Positions 1 to 11,395 of a stretch of 64,000 nucleotides of DNA are shown here, piece by piece. A program made the translations under genes and the position numbers. The stretch is from contig CM040431.1 in assembly GCA_022702705.1 (NCBI GenBank), forward strand, positions 29,961,520 to 30,025,519, given 5' to 3'. The first letter of the stretch is position 1. The number at the start of each line of letters is the position of its first letter. The notes beneath the pieces were generated by a model that had not been told where the DNA came from, did no database searches, and saw only the letters and a program-made list of their open reading frames with translations. Origin of the DNA: Papilionanthe hookeriana x Papilionanthe teres. Lineage: Eukaryota > Streptophyta > Magnoliopsida > Asparagales > Orchidaceae.

Positions 1-159
1 TCAAAAACGTTCCAAATTTTCTTCATGGATCCAAATTCTATGATAATCAAAGTGTAATTACAAGCAGTAGAATTCAATACTACTTCAAACTAATGATAAA
101 TTCAAATAAACACAACAAATAAATATAACTATGGGTTGTCTTACATAAAGCGCTTGGTT

Positions 160-1500
160 TAACGTCGTCAGCTTGACCTATTCAGGTGTTATTCAGGTTG
201 ACTGAGCATTAAAACCTCTTTAAAGTTTGGTCTTTTTCCCTCAAAATATGATTTTAATCTATGTATATTTACTTTAAATCTATTCTCAGTCTTCAAATCT
301 TCAATTTCAACAGCTCCATAAGTATAAACTTGAGTTAAAGGGTTTAATCAACGAGACTTTAATTTCCCAGGAAATAATTTCAACATTGTATTGTAAAGCA
401 AAACTTATTGTCATGGTTCAAAGTTCTTCTGGTTAATCTTCTGATCATGTCTTAACTTCAGTTTTTCCTTAAAAATTCTGTCGTTAGCATAAGATTCATT
501 TTTTTAATTCCTTTAATTCATTCAATTGTAACAATCTCTTCTCACCAGCATTTTTCAAATTATAATTGAATTCTTTAATCGCCCAATATGCTTTGTGCTC
601 TAATTCTACTGGTAAGTGGCAAGTCTTTCCAAAAATGAGTATGTAAGGGGAGTTTTATAAGTAGTCTTGTATGCCCATAATGCAGTATCTAGTCTTGCAG
701 ACCAATCTATTCTACTAGGGTTTACAGTCTTTTCTAAAATTTGTTTAATCTCACGATTAAAAACTTCAGCTAAACCACTGGTTTGAGGGTGATAAGCAGC
801 AGAAAATCTATGAACAATATTAAACTTTTTTGCCAATCTTTGAATGTATTTATTCCTAAAATGGGATCCTCCGTCAGTAATAATCACTCTCGGTATACCG
901 TATCTTGTGAAAATATTTTTCATTAAGAATTTTGAAACACTTTTAGCATCACAACGAGGTAAAGCTTGTGCTTCAATCCACTTTGATACATAATCAACTG
1001 CAATCAAAATGTATAAGTTCCCAAATGAAGGAATAAATGGTCCTATGAAATCTAATCCTCAAACATAAAAAATCTCAACTTCTAACATGAAATTCAGAGG
1101 CAATTCATTTCTTCTAGATATATTACCTACTCGTTGGAATCTATCACAAGTTTTGATATATCTGTAAACACGTTAAAAATAGTAGGTCAATAAAATCCAG
1201 CTTGTAAAATTTTGTACGCAGTTTTGTCAATCCCAAAATGTCATCCAAATTCAGAATCATGACATTTTTGAATAATCAGTTCTGTTTCTTCATAAAACAC
1301 ACATCTCCTAATAATAAGATCATTACATTGCTTATATAAATATGGTTCATCCCAAAAATATGCTTTTGCATCATGAATGAATTTTTTTGTTGTTACAATG
1401 TTAGCATAGTTGACAAAAAATTGTTTACTATATAATTAACTATATCAGCATACTAAGTTATTTTCCACTCATTTATGTTATAAAGTTGTTCATTAGGGAA
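160..1500 (-). pseudogene. Integrase, broken
   Basis: The best-preserved part (606-1007) reads VDYVSKWIEAQALPRCDAKSV, then ITDGGSHFRNKYIQRLAKKF, then SGLAEVFNREIKQILEKT and DTALWAYKTTYKTP. The second catalytic aspartate (TDGG) and the glutamate (NREI) are visible. The first (GLDFMGPF type) lies upstream in a broken stretch near 1020-1060. The zinc-binding region (about 1100-1330) and the C-terminus (about 160-600) are recognisable by comparison with the second element but carry stops. Integrase would insert the DNA copy into the chromosome. Confidence 0.8.
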
Positions 1501-1544
1501 ATTGTCTGTTATTTCATTGTCGGTGTCAGATGATTCAAGATATT

Positions 1545-2168
1545 CTAATCTCGACAAATGATCGAGAATTCGATTATCGCTTCTCTCTCATCAATTACCA
1601 CAAAATCGAATTCTTGCATCAAAAGTATACATCTAATTATTCTTGGTTTAGTATACTTCTTTTGCATCAGATATTTAATAGCAGAGTGATCAATATGCAC
1701 AATACATTTAGTTCCAATTAAATATGATCTGAATTTATCAAAAGCATACACAATAGCTAGTAACTCTTTTTTAGTAACCGTATAGTTAATTTTAACATCA
1801 TTAAGAGTTCTACTAGCGTAGTATATAACTTTTAAATTCTTATCATATCTTTGACCAAGAACAGCTCCAATAGCATAATCACTAGCATCGCACATTAATT
1901 CAAATGATTTCTTCCAGTCAGGTGAAACTATTACAAGTGTTGTGATTAGTTTTACCTTTAATAACTCAAAGACATTTGAGCAGTGATTAATAAATTCAAA
2001 TTTCTTGTCCTTTTCTAAAAGTTGGCATAGAGGTTTGATATTTTTTGAAAAATATTTAATATATCGCCTGTAAAAACCAGCATGTCCAAGAAAAATTCTT
2101 ACCCCTCTCACTGTAGTAGGAGGTGGTAATTTAGCTATTACTTGAATTTTTGCAGGGTCTACTTCCAT
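1545..2168 (-). pseudogene. RT connection and RNase H domain
   Basis: The 207-residue frame starts at MEVDPAKIQVIAKLPPPTTV (the thumb/connection start of Ty3/gypsy pol) and continues through LGHAGFYRRYIKYFS. It then shows the RNase H blocks FELMCDASDYAIGAVLGQR, YYASRTLND, NYTVTKKELLAIVYAFDKFRSYL and HIDHSAIKYLMQKK. The catalytic D (CDAS), E (KKELLA) and D (IDHSA) are present. RNase H removes the RNA strand during reverse transcription. It is in frame alone but separated from RT and integrase by frameshifts. Confidence 0.85.
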
Positions 2169-2169
2169 G

Positions 2170-2830
2170 CAGTTTTCTGAATTTTATGCCCTAATACAAT
2201 TCCTCCTGCAACCATAAATTGACATTTCTCCTAATTTAAAACTAAGTTAGTTTTTTCGCATAACTCCAAAACTTTTTCAAGATGATTTAAGCAAGCGTCA
2301 AATGACGTCCCAAATATAGAGAAATCTTCCATAAATACTTCTATTTCATTATCAATTAACTTACTAAATATAGACATCATACATCTCTGGAATGTTGCAG
2401 GTGCATTACATAATCCGAAAGGCATTCTTCGAAAAGCAAAAGTTCCATACGGACTAGTAAAAGTTGTTTTCTCTTGATCCTCGGGAGCAATAAGAATTTG
2501 ATGTTAATCGGTATATCCATCCAGAAGCAGTAGTACTTATGTCCAGCAAGTCTATCCAACATTTGATCTAGAAAAGGAAGAGGAAAGTGATCTTTTCTAA
2601 TGGCGGCATTTAATTTTCTATAATCAATACATATACGCCATCCAGAAACTTGTCTTATATGTATTAATTCATTATTCTCATTTACTTCAACAATTACTCC
2701 TCCTTTCTTAGAAACACGATGAATTGGACTTTACCCAAGTACTATCCGAAATAGGATATATAATTTTAGTATATAACTATTTTAAAATCTCTTTTTTAAC
2801 AACTTCTTTCATAGTAGGGTTTAGTCTCCT
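2170..2830 (-). pseudogene. Reverse transcriptase domain, broken, catalytic Asp changed to Glu
   Basis: Read on the minus strand, the fingers and palm blocks are recognisable: WRICIDYRKLN, KDHFPLPFLDQMLDRLAG, then after a frameshift MPFGLCNAPATFQRCMMSIF and EVFMEDFSIFGTSFDACLNHLEKV. The metal-binding motif, normally FMDD or YMDD, reads FMED at 2324-2335, so the first aspartate is glutamate. The equivalent motif in the relative at 43191-43202 is intact FMDD. With the frameshift between 2377 and 2562 this copy cannot be active. Confidence 0.85.
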
Positions 2831-3360
2831 TTGTGGATCAATTCTTGGTTTATATTCATCATTTAATAAAATTTTGTGCATACAAATCGAATGACTAATT
2901 CCTTTAATATCAACTAGAGTCCAACCAAAAGATTTTTTTTGTATTTTTTTAATGTATCCATTAATTTTTGTTCTTAAATTTCATTTAAGTATAAGGATAT
3001 AATTACTGGTAATGTTAAAAATTCTCCTAAAAATATATACTTCAAATGATTTGGAATATTCTTCAATTCAAGTTCAGGGGGTTTTACAGCAGATGAAATT
3101 AATATTTCATTTTCTGGTGCTGTTGAATTGAGCATTTCAAATTGTTCATGAACATAATCAGCTTCTTTGTTTTTAATTTCATCATATTTATCATTTTCCA
3201 TATCTTCATTTTCCTCAAAATTTTCCCTAAAATATTCTTTTCTTAAATAATCTCATATATCCATTCTAAAAAATTCATCATCTTTTTCTATTGAAGGATA
3301 TTTCATTGACTTTGAGATGTTAAATGTTACTTCTTGATCATTTACTCTCATAGTCAACTC

Positions 3361-3843
3361 TCATTTTTTAACATCTATCATGGCTCTTCCTGTAACTAAG
3401 AATAGTCTTCCTAAAATGATTGAAATTTCTTTATCTTCTTCCATATCTAAAATAATAAAGTCTGCAGAAAAGATAAATTTATCAACCTTGACCAAAACAT
3501 CTTCTACAACTTTTTTAGGATGTGTAATAGATCGATCAGCTAACTGTAGAGTTACAGAAGTTGGTGCAATCTCTCTTATTCCTAACCTTTTAAAAGTTGA
3601 TAAAGACATCAAGTTTATGCTAGCTCCTAAATCATATAATGCTCGACCATAAAATTTTTCACCAATAGCACACGGGATAGTGAAACTACCAGGATCTTTA
3701 AGCTTTTCAGGAAGCTTTTTCTGAATTATAGCACTACACTCTTCACTGAGTGCAACGATCTCATGATCTAATAACTTCCTCTTTTTGTTGAGAATATCCT
3801 TTACAAATTTAACATTTAGGCATTTGTTCCAAAGCATCAACAA
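3361..3843 (-). pseudogene. Retropepsin-like aspartic protease
   Basis: This 160-residue open stretch holds KKLPEKLKDPGSFTIPC, then the active-site segment YDLGASINLMSLSTFKRLG and the second conserved block ISIILGRLFLVTGRAMID. The active site is D-L-G-A-S rather than D-[ST]-G. As far as I know, that is the usual form in this plant Ty3/gypsy group, so I do not read it as damage. The protease would cut the Gag-Pol polyprotein. The domain itself is uninterrupted, but the frames on both sides are broken. Confidence 0.85.
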
Positions 3844-3849
3844 AAGGAA

Positions 3850-5468
3850 TATTTATTGACAATTTTTTTTTAAATGTCTAAGAATTTAGCAAATCTTTTT
3901 ACTTTATCTTGTTGCTTTAGTCTTTGAGAAAATGGTGGTGGTGGTCTTTCAACAGTAAAATTCATAGGTTTCAGAGGAAAATCAGGATATAAACTTTCAT
4001 TCTCTCCTCCAGTTTCCACTTTTTCTTTTTCAACTACAGTTTCTTTTTGAACTCTTGTTTCCAATTCTTTTCCATTTCTTAATTGAATAGCCTTAATCTG
4101 TTCTTTTCCTTGATATTTAGGATTTACTTCAACATTCGTTAGGTAAAGTTTCAACGTGTTCATTACTTAGTGCAGTAGCAATATGCACCAATTGGTTTTC
4201 TATGTTTTTAATAGCAGCTCATTGACTTTGTAATTGATTTCCCATATTCAAAACTAATTCTTCCATAGACTACTTTTTCTCCTTTAATTGTGAGTTATTA
4301 TAAAAACCTGGTGGATTAGAAGGTCTATAATTGAAATTATCCTGATTGTTTATATTTTCTAATGGGTTTACAGGATTGTTCCCCCACTAAGGATTAACAA
4401 GATTAGCATTACCTTGGTTATTCCAATTAAAGTTTGGATGATTTTTTCAACCTGAATTATAATAGTTTGAAGAAGGGTTATTTTGTCTATTATTTATCAA
4501 ATTTATAGTTTCATATGAAGTTTGAGTGTCCTAATGAATTTTCTTCTAACACTGGAGGTGTTTGAGAACGATTCATTCCGTATTGATCTATTTTCTTTGA
4601 AAGAGCAGCAATTTGAGAAACTATCATAGTTAAATCATCCGAATCATGAATATTAGCTACTTTCTTAGGATTTACCCTTTCAGCAGGCCATTGAAAATTA
4701 TTGGTAGCCATTTCTTCAATTAAAGCATAGACTTCTTCAAAAAGGTTTATACATTAATGATCCACCAGCAACAACGTCAATAATAGATCTAAGAGATCAT
4801 ACTAATCCATTATAAAATGTTTGAATAATTAATCAATCTGGTAAAATATGATGTGGATATTTCCTAAGAAGTTCTTTAAATCTTTCCCAAGATTCATATA
4901 TTGATTCTCCCTCATACTCACTGAAAGATGTAATATCATTTCTAAGCTTAGCAGTTTTAGATGGTGAAAAAGATTTTGATAAAAATTTTTGTGAAAGTTC
5001 CCCCTAAGTTCTAATAGATCCATGTGCTAATGAATTTAACCAAGCCTTAGTCTTGTCCCTCAGTGAAAAAGGAAAAAGTCTAAGTCTGACAGCATCATCA
5101 GACATTCTATCATATTTAAAAGTAGCATAAATTTCTAAGAAACTTGCAAAATGTAAGTTAGGATCTTCGTTAGGAGTTCCGCCAAATTGATTGTTTTGTA
5201 CCATTTGGATAATTGCAGGTTTAAGCTCAAATGAATTAGCAGCTACATTTAAATTTTGAATGGTTAAGTGAATTTCATCAAATGTAGGGTTAGTGTAATC
5301 TCTTAGTGGTCTAGATTGATGTTCATTTTCTATTCTTTGGTTGTTTTTTTCCATTGTATTAAGATTATTAAAATTTCTAGGTTCTTTTCTCAGTTTTCTA
5401 ATTCTTCTAACAGTGTGTTCTAATTCTAAATTGTAGGGTATAAGATTTTCAGATCCAGATTTGCGCAT
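3850..5468 (-). pseudogene. gag: Retrotransposon gag (capsid) region, broken
   Basis: The start at 5468 (MRKSGSENLIPYN) parallels the gag start of the complete relative at 40013. The 154-residue first block carries the RPLRDY-NPT-DEIHLTIQN and FELKPAIIQMVQNNQFGG motifs and then the retrotransposon gag core (RLFPFSLRDKTKAWLNSL). It runs in broken frames through 4829-5023, 4511-4711 (NNFQWPAERVNPKKV) and 3870-4163 (QLRNGKELE, a motif that precedes the protease in this group). Gag forms the particle that packages element RNA. Stops and frameshifts near 5000, 4750 and 4170 make it non-functional. Confidence 0.85.
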
Positions 5469-5585
5469 ACAATCAAAATCAGTTCACTGCAAAACAGTTG
5501 ACTAAAAACGGAATAATAACAAGTTGCAAATTCTTTAAAAAGTTTTCTAATTGTCCTAAATCATCCGTTACTCTAATTATGTTAT

Positions 5586-5603
5586 TTCGTGGCAACGGCT
5601 CCA
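5586..5603 (-). promoter_or_regulatory. Primer binding site, tRNA-Asp type, degenerate
   Basis: The minus-strand sequence TGGAGCCGTTGCCACGAA starts 6 bases inside the LTR end. It differs at a few positions from the intact copy at 39936-39953 (TGGCGCCGTTGCCGGGGA), which suits the 3' end of tRNA-Asp, the usual primer of Athila elements. It marks where minus-strand DNA synthesis would start. Confidence 0.75.
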
Positions 5604-5609
5604 AAAACT

Positions 5610-7330
5610 TGAACCACTCTGCGCACTTAGCGTAATTTTAATTTTTGTAATAAGTATATAATATATTCTATAATCACAGAGTTACTATTCAACACAAGTA
5701 TACATATCGCTCAAGTAATACAGGGCTCTAGTGGAGTCCTGGATATCGATCCCACAGGCAATATTTTAGAGGCTACGGACTAGGATTATAAAAATCAATT
5801 CAGAATCACAACTTAGAAATCGAAATTTCCTATCTGTCACTAATATGCAATCTTAAATAAGATGGAATTCTTAAAATAAACTAATTCTACTAACAATTAA
5901 CTAATTCTACTAATAAAGTGAAATTTAAATATATAAGCAAGAATCCTTCTCCTTGTTAAGAAATCTAAGTGAATGGATAATTAAAATTAGTTTAAAATTG
6001 GTATTGTGTCAAATAGGAGCATACCTATTCTTTACCCTTTGGTCCAGGCATACAGAACATTGACTAATCCTATGCTTGGTTATTGAATCTGCGGCTAGGC
6101 TGGGAGGATACCGGCTCTTACTTCGGAGCTCCCATGTTCCCCTTGCCTGAGGGCTAACATCTACACTTCAGTACCCAAATGATAGGACCGAATTGAGGAT
6201 TTTAGTCTGTCACTCTAAAATCTCCTATTCTATGCCCGATAAAAATTATTACCCTATTTATTTGCACCCTACTTCCAAGGACTTTGACCTCCCTAAATCT
6301 CGAATGTAATCTTCACTATAGTTGTTAAACTCAACATATTTTAACTAATCAATTGGCCAAATTGAAAGTAAATTAAGATTTAAGTGAAAGATTATCACAA
6401 CTTCTTTTATAATTTTCTTGGCACACTAATTTTAAATTACCATTTCACAAAAATATCAAAACAAGGAGAAAGATAGAAAAACTACTTGGATTTCATGGAG
6501 AAGATACTACAAAACTTGAATTTCATATATAAAAATAAAGTTTAACAAACTAAAATAAGTAAATACAACTTATCTCAAATTCCTCCCCATGTAAACTCCG
6601 TGAAGTTCTTCCGAATCTTTTCCTTTCTTTATAGTAAGCAAAATTCTCCTTCGAAACGGCAAGGAGGAAGGAATCTCTCACTTCCCTTCCCCTTTTTCAT
6701 TCTCTCGAAGAATTCATCACTAAATATCACTAATTGAACTCACTATCTAACACTCTAATGGAAACAAAACACTAACTAACACTAACTGAAAATAACAGAT
6801 AACAACAATGGACACTAGTGGACTCCATTTTTGACACTATGTGACACTATTTTCTTCCTCAAATTGTTTCTTTTAAAGTGGTTGAAGAGTTTCCAAGAGT
6901 TTTCCAAGAATCCCTTCAAAAATCATCCACATTTGATGTACCTCTTGAGATAACCGTCGATCTCGCCGTCGGCAGCCTCGAGCGCGACGTCGGCGGCCTT
7001 CTAGAATACTTAGCATTGGATCTTCTTTCATAAGGCTCTGCTGTCGGCGGCCTCGATCTCGCCGTCGGCGGGCTTCCTTGTAATATTTTATAAACTCTAG
7101 AGAAAAATACGCCGTCAGCGCCGTCGATCTCGTCGTCGGCGTCTTAGATAATATTTCATTCTTTTTTGTCATTTTTGCTCCAAATTTGCTCCTTTTTGCA
7201 TTTTTTCGCTCAATTGTCCAAAAATCAAGATACCTACAAAAAACATCAAAAATACCCTTCTTTAAAGTGCAATATCATCAAAATCAATATAAAATAGGCA
7301 TGAAAATCTTAAAATTTTTTCATTGGGTCA
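5610..7330 (-). repeat. 5' LTR of the minus-strand Athila-like element
   Basis: On the minus strand the LTR begins TGACCCAATG and ends TGGTTCA, 6 bases before the primer binding site. Its first 130 bases align with the start of the complete LTR at 38406, including a shared TTTGATGAtATTGCACTTT stretch. The inner part shares the TGGGATCGATA...CCAGGACTCCACTAGAGCC block (plus-strand complement at 5720-5755) and the block at 6020-6110 with the 38406 and 49735 LTRs. GC-rich palindromic repeats lie at 6955-7145 in the U3 part. Length is about 1721 bp. The flanking five bases at 7331-7335 (CAGAC) would be one copy of a target duplication, but the partner is outside the window. Confidence 0.8.
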
Positions 7331-8465
7331 CAGACTAATGTAAATCAAATCATACTCGACACGAGAAAATATATGGGAAAGATTCTATAGAAAGACCTTT
7401 GTAACTAAATCAGAATCCAAAATCAAATTTATTTTTTTATGGGTTCAAATAGATCTCCCACAATGATGTATCATTATTGTCAATTCCATCATGTTGTACT
7501 CAAGAAAAATCTTGATAAAAGAAGTTATGCTTGCTTGTTATGACTAAATAAAAAATAGGTCCCAAGGTGATTTTTTGCATCTTAGCAAGGGGAAACTCTT
7601 ATCGGTGGAGCATCATTGGGCGAATCACCGTTGTCCAGATAGATAACTTGTCCATCAACTAGGGGTCTATATGAAAGGACTACAAGACTCAACAGAGGAG
7701 TCCTTAAAAGGGTTAGCCAATAATGGGCACAAAGAATCTGAAACAAATAGTAATAGCATGATCAAGATTTTATAGATTCGTCGTTCAAGGCTATCAAGAC
7801 TCTAGGTCTACTCGGCTATAAGGTAGCCAATCCAATACCACCTATCAGCAACATGTGATTTGCATTGTTTGGGGACGTAAGCTCTTATGACACTATCCAG
7901 GTAGAATAATGTACATTTAGACTTATATTTGCTAAGGATATAACATAAAGTTTTATAAAGTATAAGGAAGACAAACGACTTGCTATTAAGTCAAATCATC
8001 CAATAAAGGACCCGTGATCTCGTCTAGGTCGGGACTTCCTCTCACACTCTAAATGTGCTTAACAAAACCACTTAAATGTATAAAGCATATGCTTGGTCGG
8101 TCAGGTTGAGAAGTGAAAACACATTCCCTTTGTGGTAGCATCAATTTTTTATGTCACTCACGTTGGATGTCATTTCGAGTGATATGGGACCACATAATGT
8201 TCATACATAGCATCACATAACTCAAGTAATCCATAAAACCCTCTCGTATACTTTTATAAAAAATCAGGGTTTGGATGATACAATCGTAGTGGTTCAGGAT
8301 GCCCATTGACATTACAATGTATGATATCAAATATATAAAAATAGTCATTTTTGAAGTTACATGATCATGCTTTAGTCATACATAGTCTCTCATACCTTGT
8401 GGTTCAATAAACCCCTTTGTCATGCACTTTCGTAAAAAGGTTGGGGTTTACCGGGCTAGATCGGT
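7331..8465. other. Unclassified repetitive-looking DNA, no gene seen
   Basis: No convincing reading frame or domain is visible. Two diverged copies of a ~95-base stretch can be seen around 8195-8290 and 8370-8465 (CATACATAG..., ...GGTTT near each end). The stretch abuts the LTR of the minus-strand element and may be part of an older element. Confidence 0.5.
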
Positions 8466-8565
8466 GCCTAGGAGCCAGTCCGAGCGTCTAGGTGCCAGTC
8501 CAGGCGCATAGGTGCCAGTTTATGCTCCTAGGTACCAGTCCGGGCGCCTAGGCGCCCAAAACTGG
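8466..8565 (+). repeat. Five 20-bp tandem units with CCTAGG palindromes
   Basis: Five consecutive 20-base units fit the pattern GCCTAGGTGCCAGTCCGGGC with a few changes each. The junction of units 4 and 5 forms a perfect 16-bp palindrome, GGGCGCCTAGGCGCCC, at 8542-8557. Related degenerate copies continue at 8580-8710. The same motif family recurs in the U3 part of the solo LTR (9644-9690 and 9885-9930), so this stretch may be a remnant of the same element family. Confidence 0.85.
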
Positions 8566-9090
8566 CTAAACCTGAAATCCTGGCGAGTAGGTGCCCATAA
8601 CAGCTTTCGACAACCACTATACTCGAGAGAGAAGAAAGCAAGTGTCCGGTCCGGGCGCTTAGGCACTAGGCCCTACCGCCAAAGCACACTAACTGGCGCT
8701 TAGGCACTGGCTTATTTCAAGCACACTTTTTTTTGTGATTCTAACTAAATTTAAGCTGACCCAAGCCCCCAAACAGCTGAAAAGTGCAGGATTGGGCAAA
8801 GGGAAGATATGCATTAGGGAGGCAAAAAGTGGATGAATGACCTTTTTAGGGTTGCTTGGAGAGAGTTTTAAGAGAGGAAATCATCCATTTTTTAGAAGGT
8901 AGAGGAGAGAAAGGCGGATCTTGCATCTTCGTGGAGAATAGCTCATGTGAAGGTGAGTAAGAAGAAAATAGGCGTTCTTCTTCCTCTTGATCTTTAGCCC
9001 AAAATTCCATCTCTTTCCTCCATTGATTTCCTTCTTGATATTTCTCTTCCTCCTCCACCCTTTCTTTGAGTGTGTGAGGGAACACCTTGG

Positions 9091-9204
9091 ACAAGCAATG
9101 CTTGTTAAGGCATCGCGATCAACACGGGTCACTTGCCTATCCACTCAACGAGCAATGCTCATTAAGGCATCACAACCAGCTCAGGGTCACTCGCCTGTCG
9201 AGCC
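9091..9204 (+). repeat. Two 57-bp tandem copies, diverged
   Basis: The units at 9091-9147 and 9148-9204 align along their length (AcAAGCAATGCTtgTTAAGGCATC...GGGTCACTtGCCT). No coding function is apparent. They precede the ~32-bp array. Confidence 0.75.
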
Positions 9205-9270
9205 TTGTTTGTTATATATGCATGCATACATATGCAAATGCAAACAATCATATGATAAAAGTGGTGAGGA

Positions 9271-9460
9271 GTGTGTCGTGAAGGAGATGGTATTTAGTGG
9301 AGGCAGCGGCCCAAAGGAAAGGGTGTGTCGTGGAGGTAGTGACCCAGAAGGGTGGGCATGTCGTGGAGGCAAGACCCATAGAATGGGTGTACTGTAGAGG
9401 CAGTGCCCAAAAAAAGTATGCATGTCTTGGAGGCAGCGGCCAAAAGGATGGGTGTACCAT
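9271..9460 (+). repeat. ~32-bp tandem array, left part
   Basis: About six degenerate units follow the pattern GTGTGTCGTGGAGGCAGTGA then CCCAAAAGGGTG. The array stops at the solo LTR (9461) and resumes at 11244, so it was one array before that insertion. Confidence 0.8.
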
Positions 9461-11243
9461 TGATCCATGAAAAAATATCTGTTTTTATGTCTTGATTTTT
9501 ATCAAAATTTTAAGGATATTATGCTTTAATGAAAGGTATTTTTGTGTTTTTGGATATAGGTGATGCAAAAATGTTCAAAAAGGAAAAAAGGATGAAAAAG
9601 GAGCAAAAATGGAGCCAAATGCAAAATTGTCAAAATAATGGGCATGGCGCCTAGGCACCAGAATCCGGCGCCTAAGCTCCAGCTCGATACCAAATCTGTG
9701 ACGGTTTTTGTAACTACTTTGGGCTGTTATTTTGACAGTTATAGCGGTTATTGGATCATCTAGAAGATTGGCAGTTATTCCTGGATTATAAGACATGTGA
9801 TACATTGTATTTATACGCTTGTAAACGGTTTGGATCGCGAAAAGGTGCGATCCAAAGTGAAGAGGTGCGAAGAACTGGACGCGGAGTCCGGCGCCTGGGC
9901 GTCAGATGCCGGCCCCTAGGCACCAGACACACTTTCTAGAAGATTCATTGAACTTTGACACATTTTGAAGAGATGCTTTAGGCACCCTTGAAGCCTATAA
10001 ATAGGAGGCTATTTCTACAGATAAAAACGCCCAAGACCAAGCCCAAGACCAAGCCCAAGCCCAACGCCCAATCAGAGAGAATCAGAGAGATAATCTTAAG
10101 GGTCATAATTGTAATTTACTTTCTTTCAATTATTAGTGAGTTTATTTTATTGAGAGTTTAAGAGTTTGAAAGAGTTGGTGCTTTTGAAGTCTATTTCGCT
10201 TTGAAGTCGGAAGGAATCAGAGTTTCAGTTGGAGAAACACTTGAGATAAGTATTTGTAATTTGATTCAAAGTTTTGTTTATATGTTTTGTTATTTAAATT
10301 CAATGTGTTCTGAGTAGTTAATTTACTTTCTCCTTTCAATTATGAAAAGATAAATAAGATAATATTAAATTCGTTGGAGAATAAACAAAACTAAATATGT
10401 TTAAGTATTGTGATGATATTAATATCGGATCTTAATTTACTATTTAAATTGTTAAAATCTGTTGAAGAATTTTGAGACCTAGAAGGAGATGAATTCTTAA
10501 CTAGTGGATATCGCATGAATCCTTGGATAGTTGAAGGCCTTGTGCGGGTTATTGAAAGTGAAGTGCAAATAAATAGGAAAATATTATTCAATGTGCGTAG
10601 AATTAATAAGTTTTTAGAGTGACAGACTAAATTCATGTAATTTAGTTTATGGAGAAGGAACGGGTCACTAGTAGGGCCGACCATAGCCACCCTTGGACAT
10701 CTAGAGTGTGAGCCTAGATTAACCCATTCTACTAACAATACATCCAGACCTGATCTATAGATTAGCCAATGTTCTTTATACTATCGAGCGAAGGTAAAAA
10801 ATATGAATGTTTCTATTTGGCACAATACCATAAATTTATATTCTCCACGAATATTATATTATTTAAAAAGTCTTAGATTAATTGAAAGGAAGAAAATTGT
10901 TTGCTTATTATTATTTACATCACTCGTTATTTTATTATTGTTTTAATTTTGCATTTAGTAAATTAAATATTAAATTTATAACTTTAAAAGAAATACATAA
11001 AAATAAAATTAAAATATTTAAAAATCTACAAACCTCCTCGTGGGATCGATACTCGGTCTTTATTTAAAGCCCTATATTACTTCGAAATGATACGTATACT
11101 TGCATAGTACCTCTAGTGTGTAAAATATTTTCCATAAAATTATATTTATATACACTAGCCGCTATTATTATTTGGGTCAAAGTATTGGCTATAACATATT
11201 TTTGGAAAGCATAAATTACTGTGTTGTTCACGGATCGAGGTCA
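9461..11243 (+). mobile_element. Solo LTR of an Athila-like relative
   Basis: This 1783-bp LTR starts TGATCCATGA and ends GAGGTCA. It is flanked by identical five-base duplications, ACCAT, at 9456-9460 and 11244-11248. Its start matches the LTR at 38406 (TGATC...GAAAAA-TATG, then GCttTAAtGAAAGGTATTTT). Its interior shares the TTAGCCAATGTTCTTT (10760-10780), TTTGGCACAATACC (10817-10830) and GGGATCGATA (11042-11051) landmarks with both other Athila-like LTRs. A TATA box CCTATAAATAGG lies at about 9994-10005. No internal region or second LTR adjoins, so it is a solo LTR, formed by recombination between the LTRs of a former full copy. GC-rich CCTAGG-type palindromes lie at 9644-9690 and 9885-9930. 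Confidence 0.85.
9994..10005 (+). promoter_or_regulatory. TATA box in the solo LTR
   Basis: CCTATAAATAGG follows GGCACCCTTGAAG. It occupies the position of the CTATAAATAG box in the LTR at 38406, so it marks the U3/R promoter of this element family. Confidence 0.6.
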
Positions 11244-11395
11244 ACCATGGAGGCGGTGACCAATAAGGTTGGGTGTGTCATGGAGATAATGACCCAAAGG
11301 AATGGGTGTGTCGTTGAGGCAGTGACCCAAAATGGTTGAGTGTGCAAGGAATGCAGTGCCTCGGAAGTGGGCATACCATGAAGGAAGCTATTTTT
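11244..11395 (+). repeat. ~32-bp tandem array, right part
   Basis: The units continue the array of 9271-9460. Joining the two parts and removing the solo LTR plus one ACCAT copy gives a unit of normal phase (GGTGT-ACCAT-GGAGGCGGTGACC). Confidence 0.8.

Larger units (their letters stand above)
1..7330 (-). mobile_element. Athila-like Ty3/gypsy LTR retrotransposon, partial, degenerate
   Basis: The element reads on the minus strand from a 5' LTR (5610-7330) through a tRNA-Asp-type primer site, gag, protease, reverse transcriptase, RNase H and integrase. The window start cuts it off just past the integrase C-terminus, so any downstream reading frame and the 3' LTR lie outside. The sequence near 140-180 still matches the post-integrase sequence of the complete relative at 45375-45415, which shows that the two belong to one family. 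Frames change repeatedly and carry stops, so it is not autonomous. The gag type, the D-L-G-A-S protease and the tRNA-Asp primer site are what I know from plant Athila-type elements. Lineage confidence is lower than superfamily confidence. Confidence 0.9.

Noticed and set aside
6873..7172. Arg-rich 99-codon minus-strand frame
   Set aside because: It is produced by the same palindrome repeats in the other LTR.
8466..11395. Possible CRISPR array from regularly repeated units
   Set aside because: The units are directly adjacent tandem repeats without spacers, in a plant genome.
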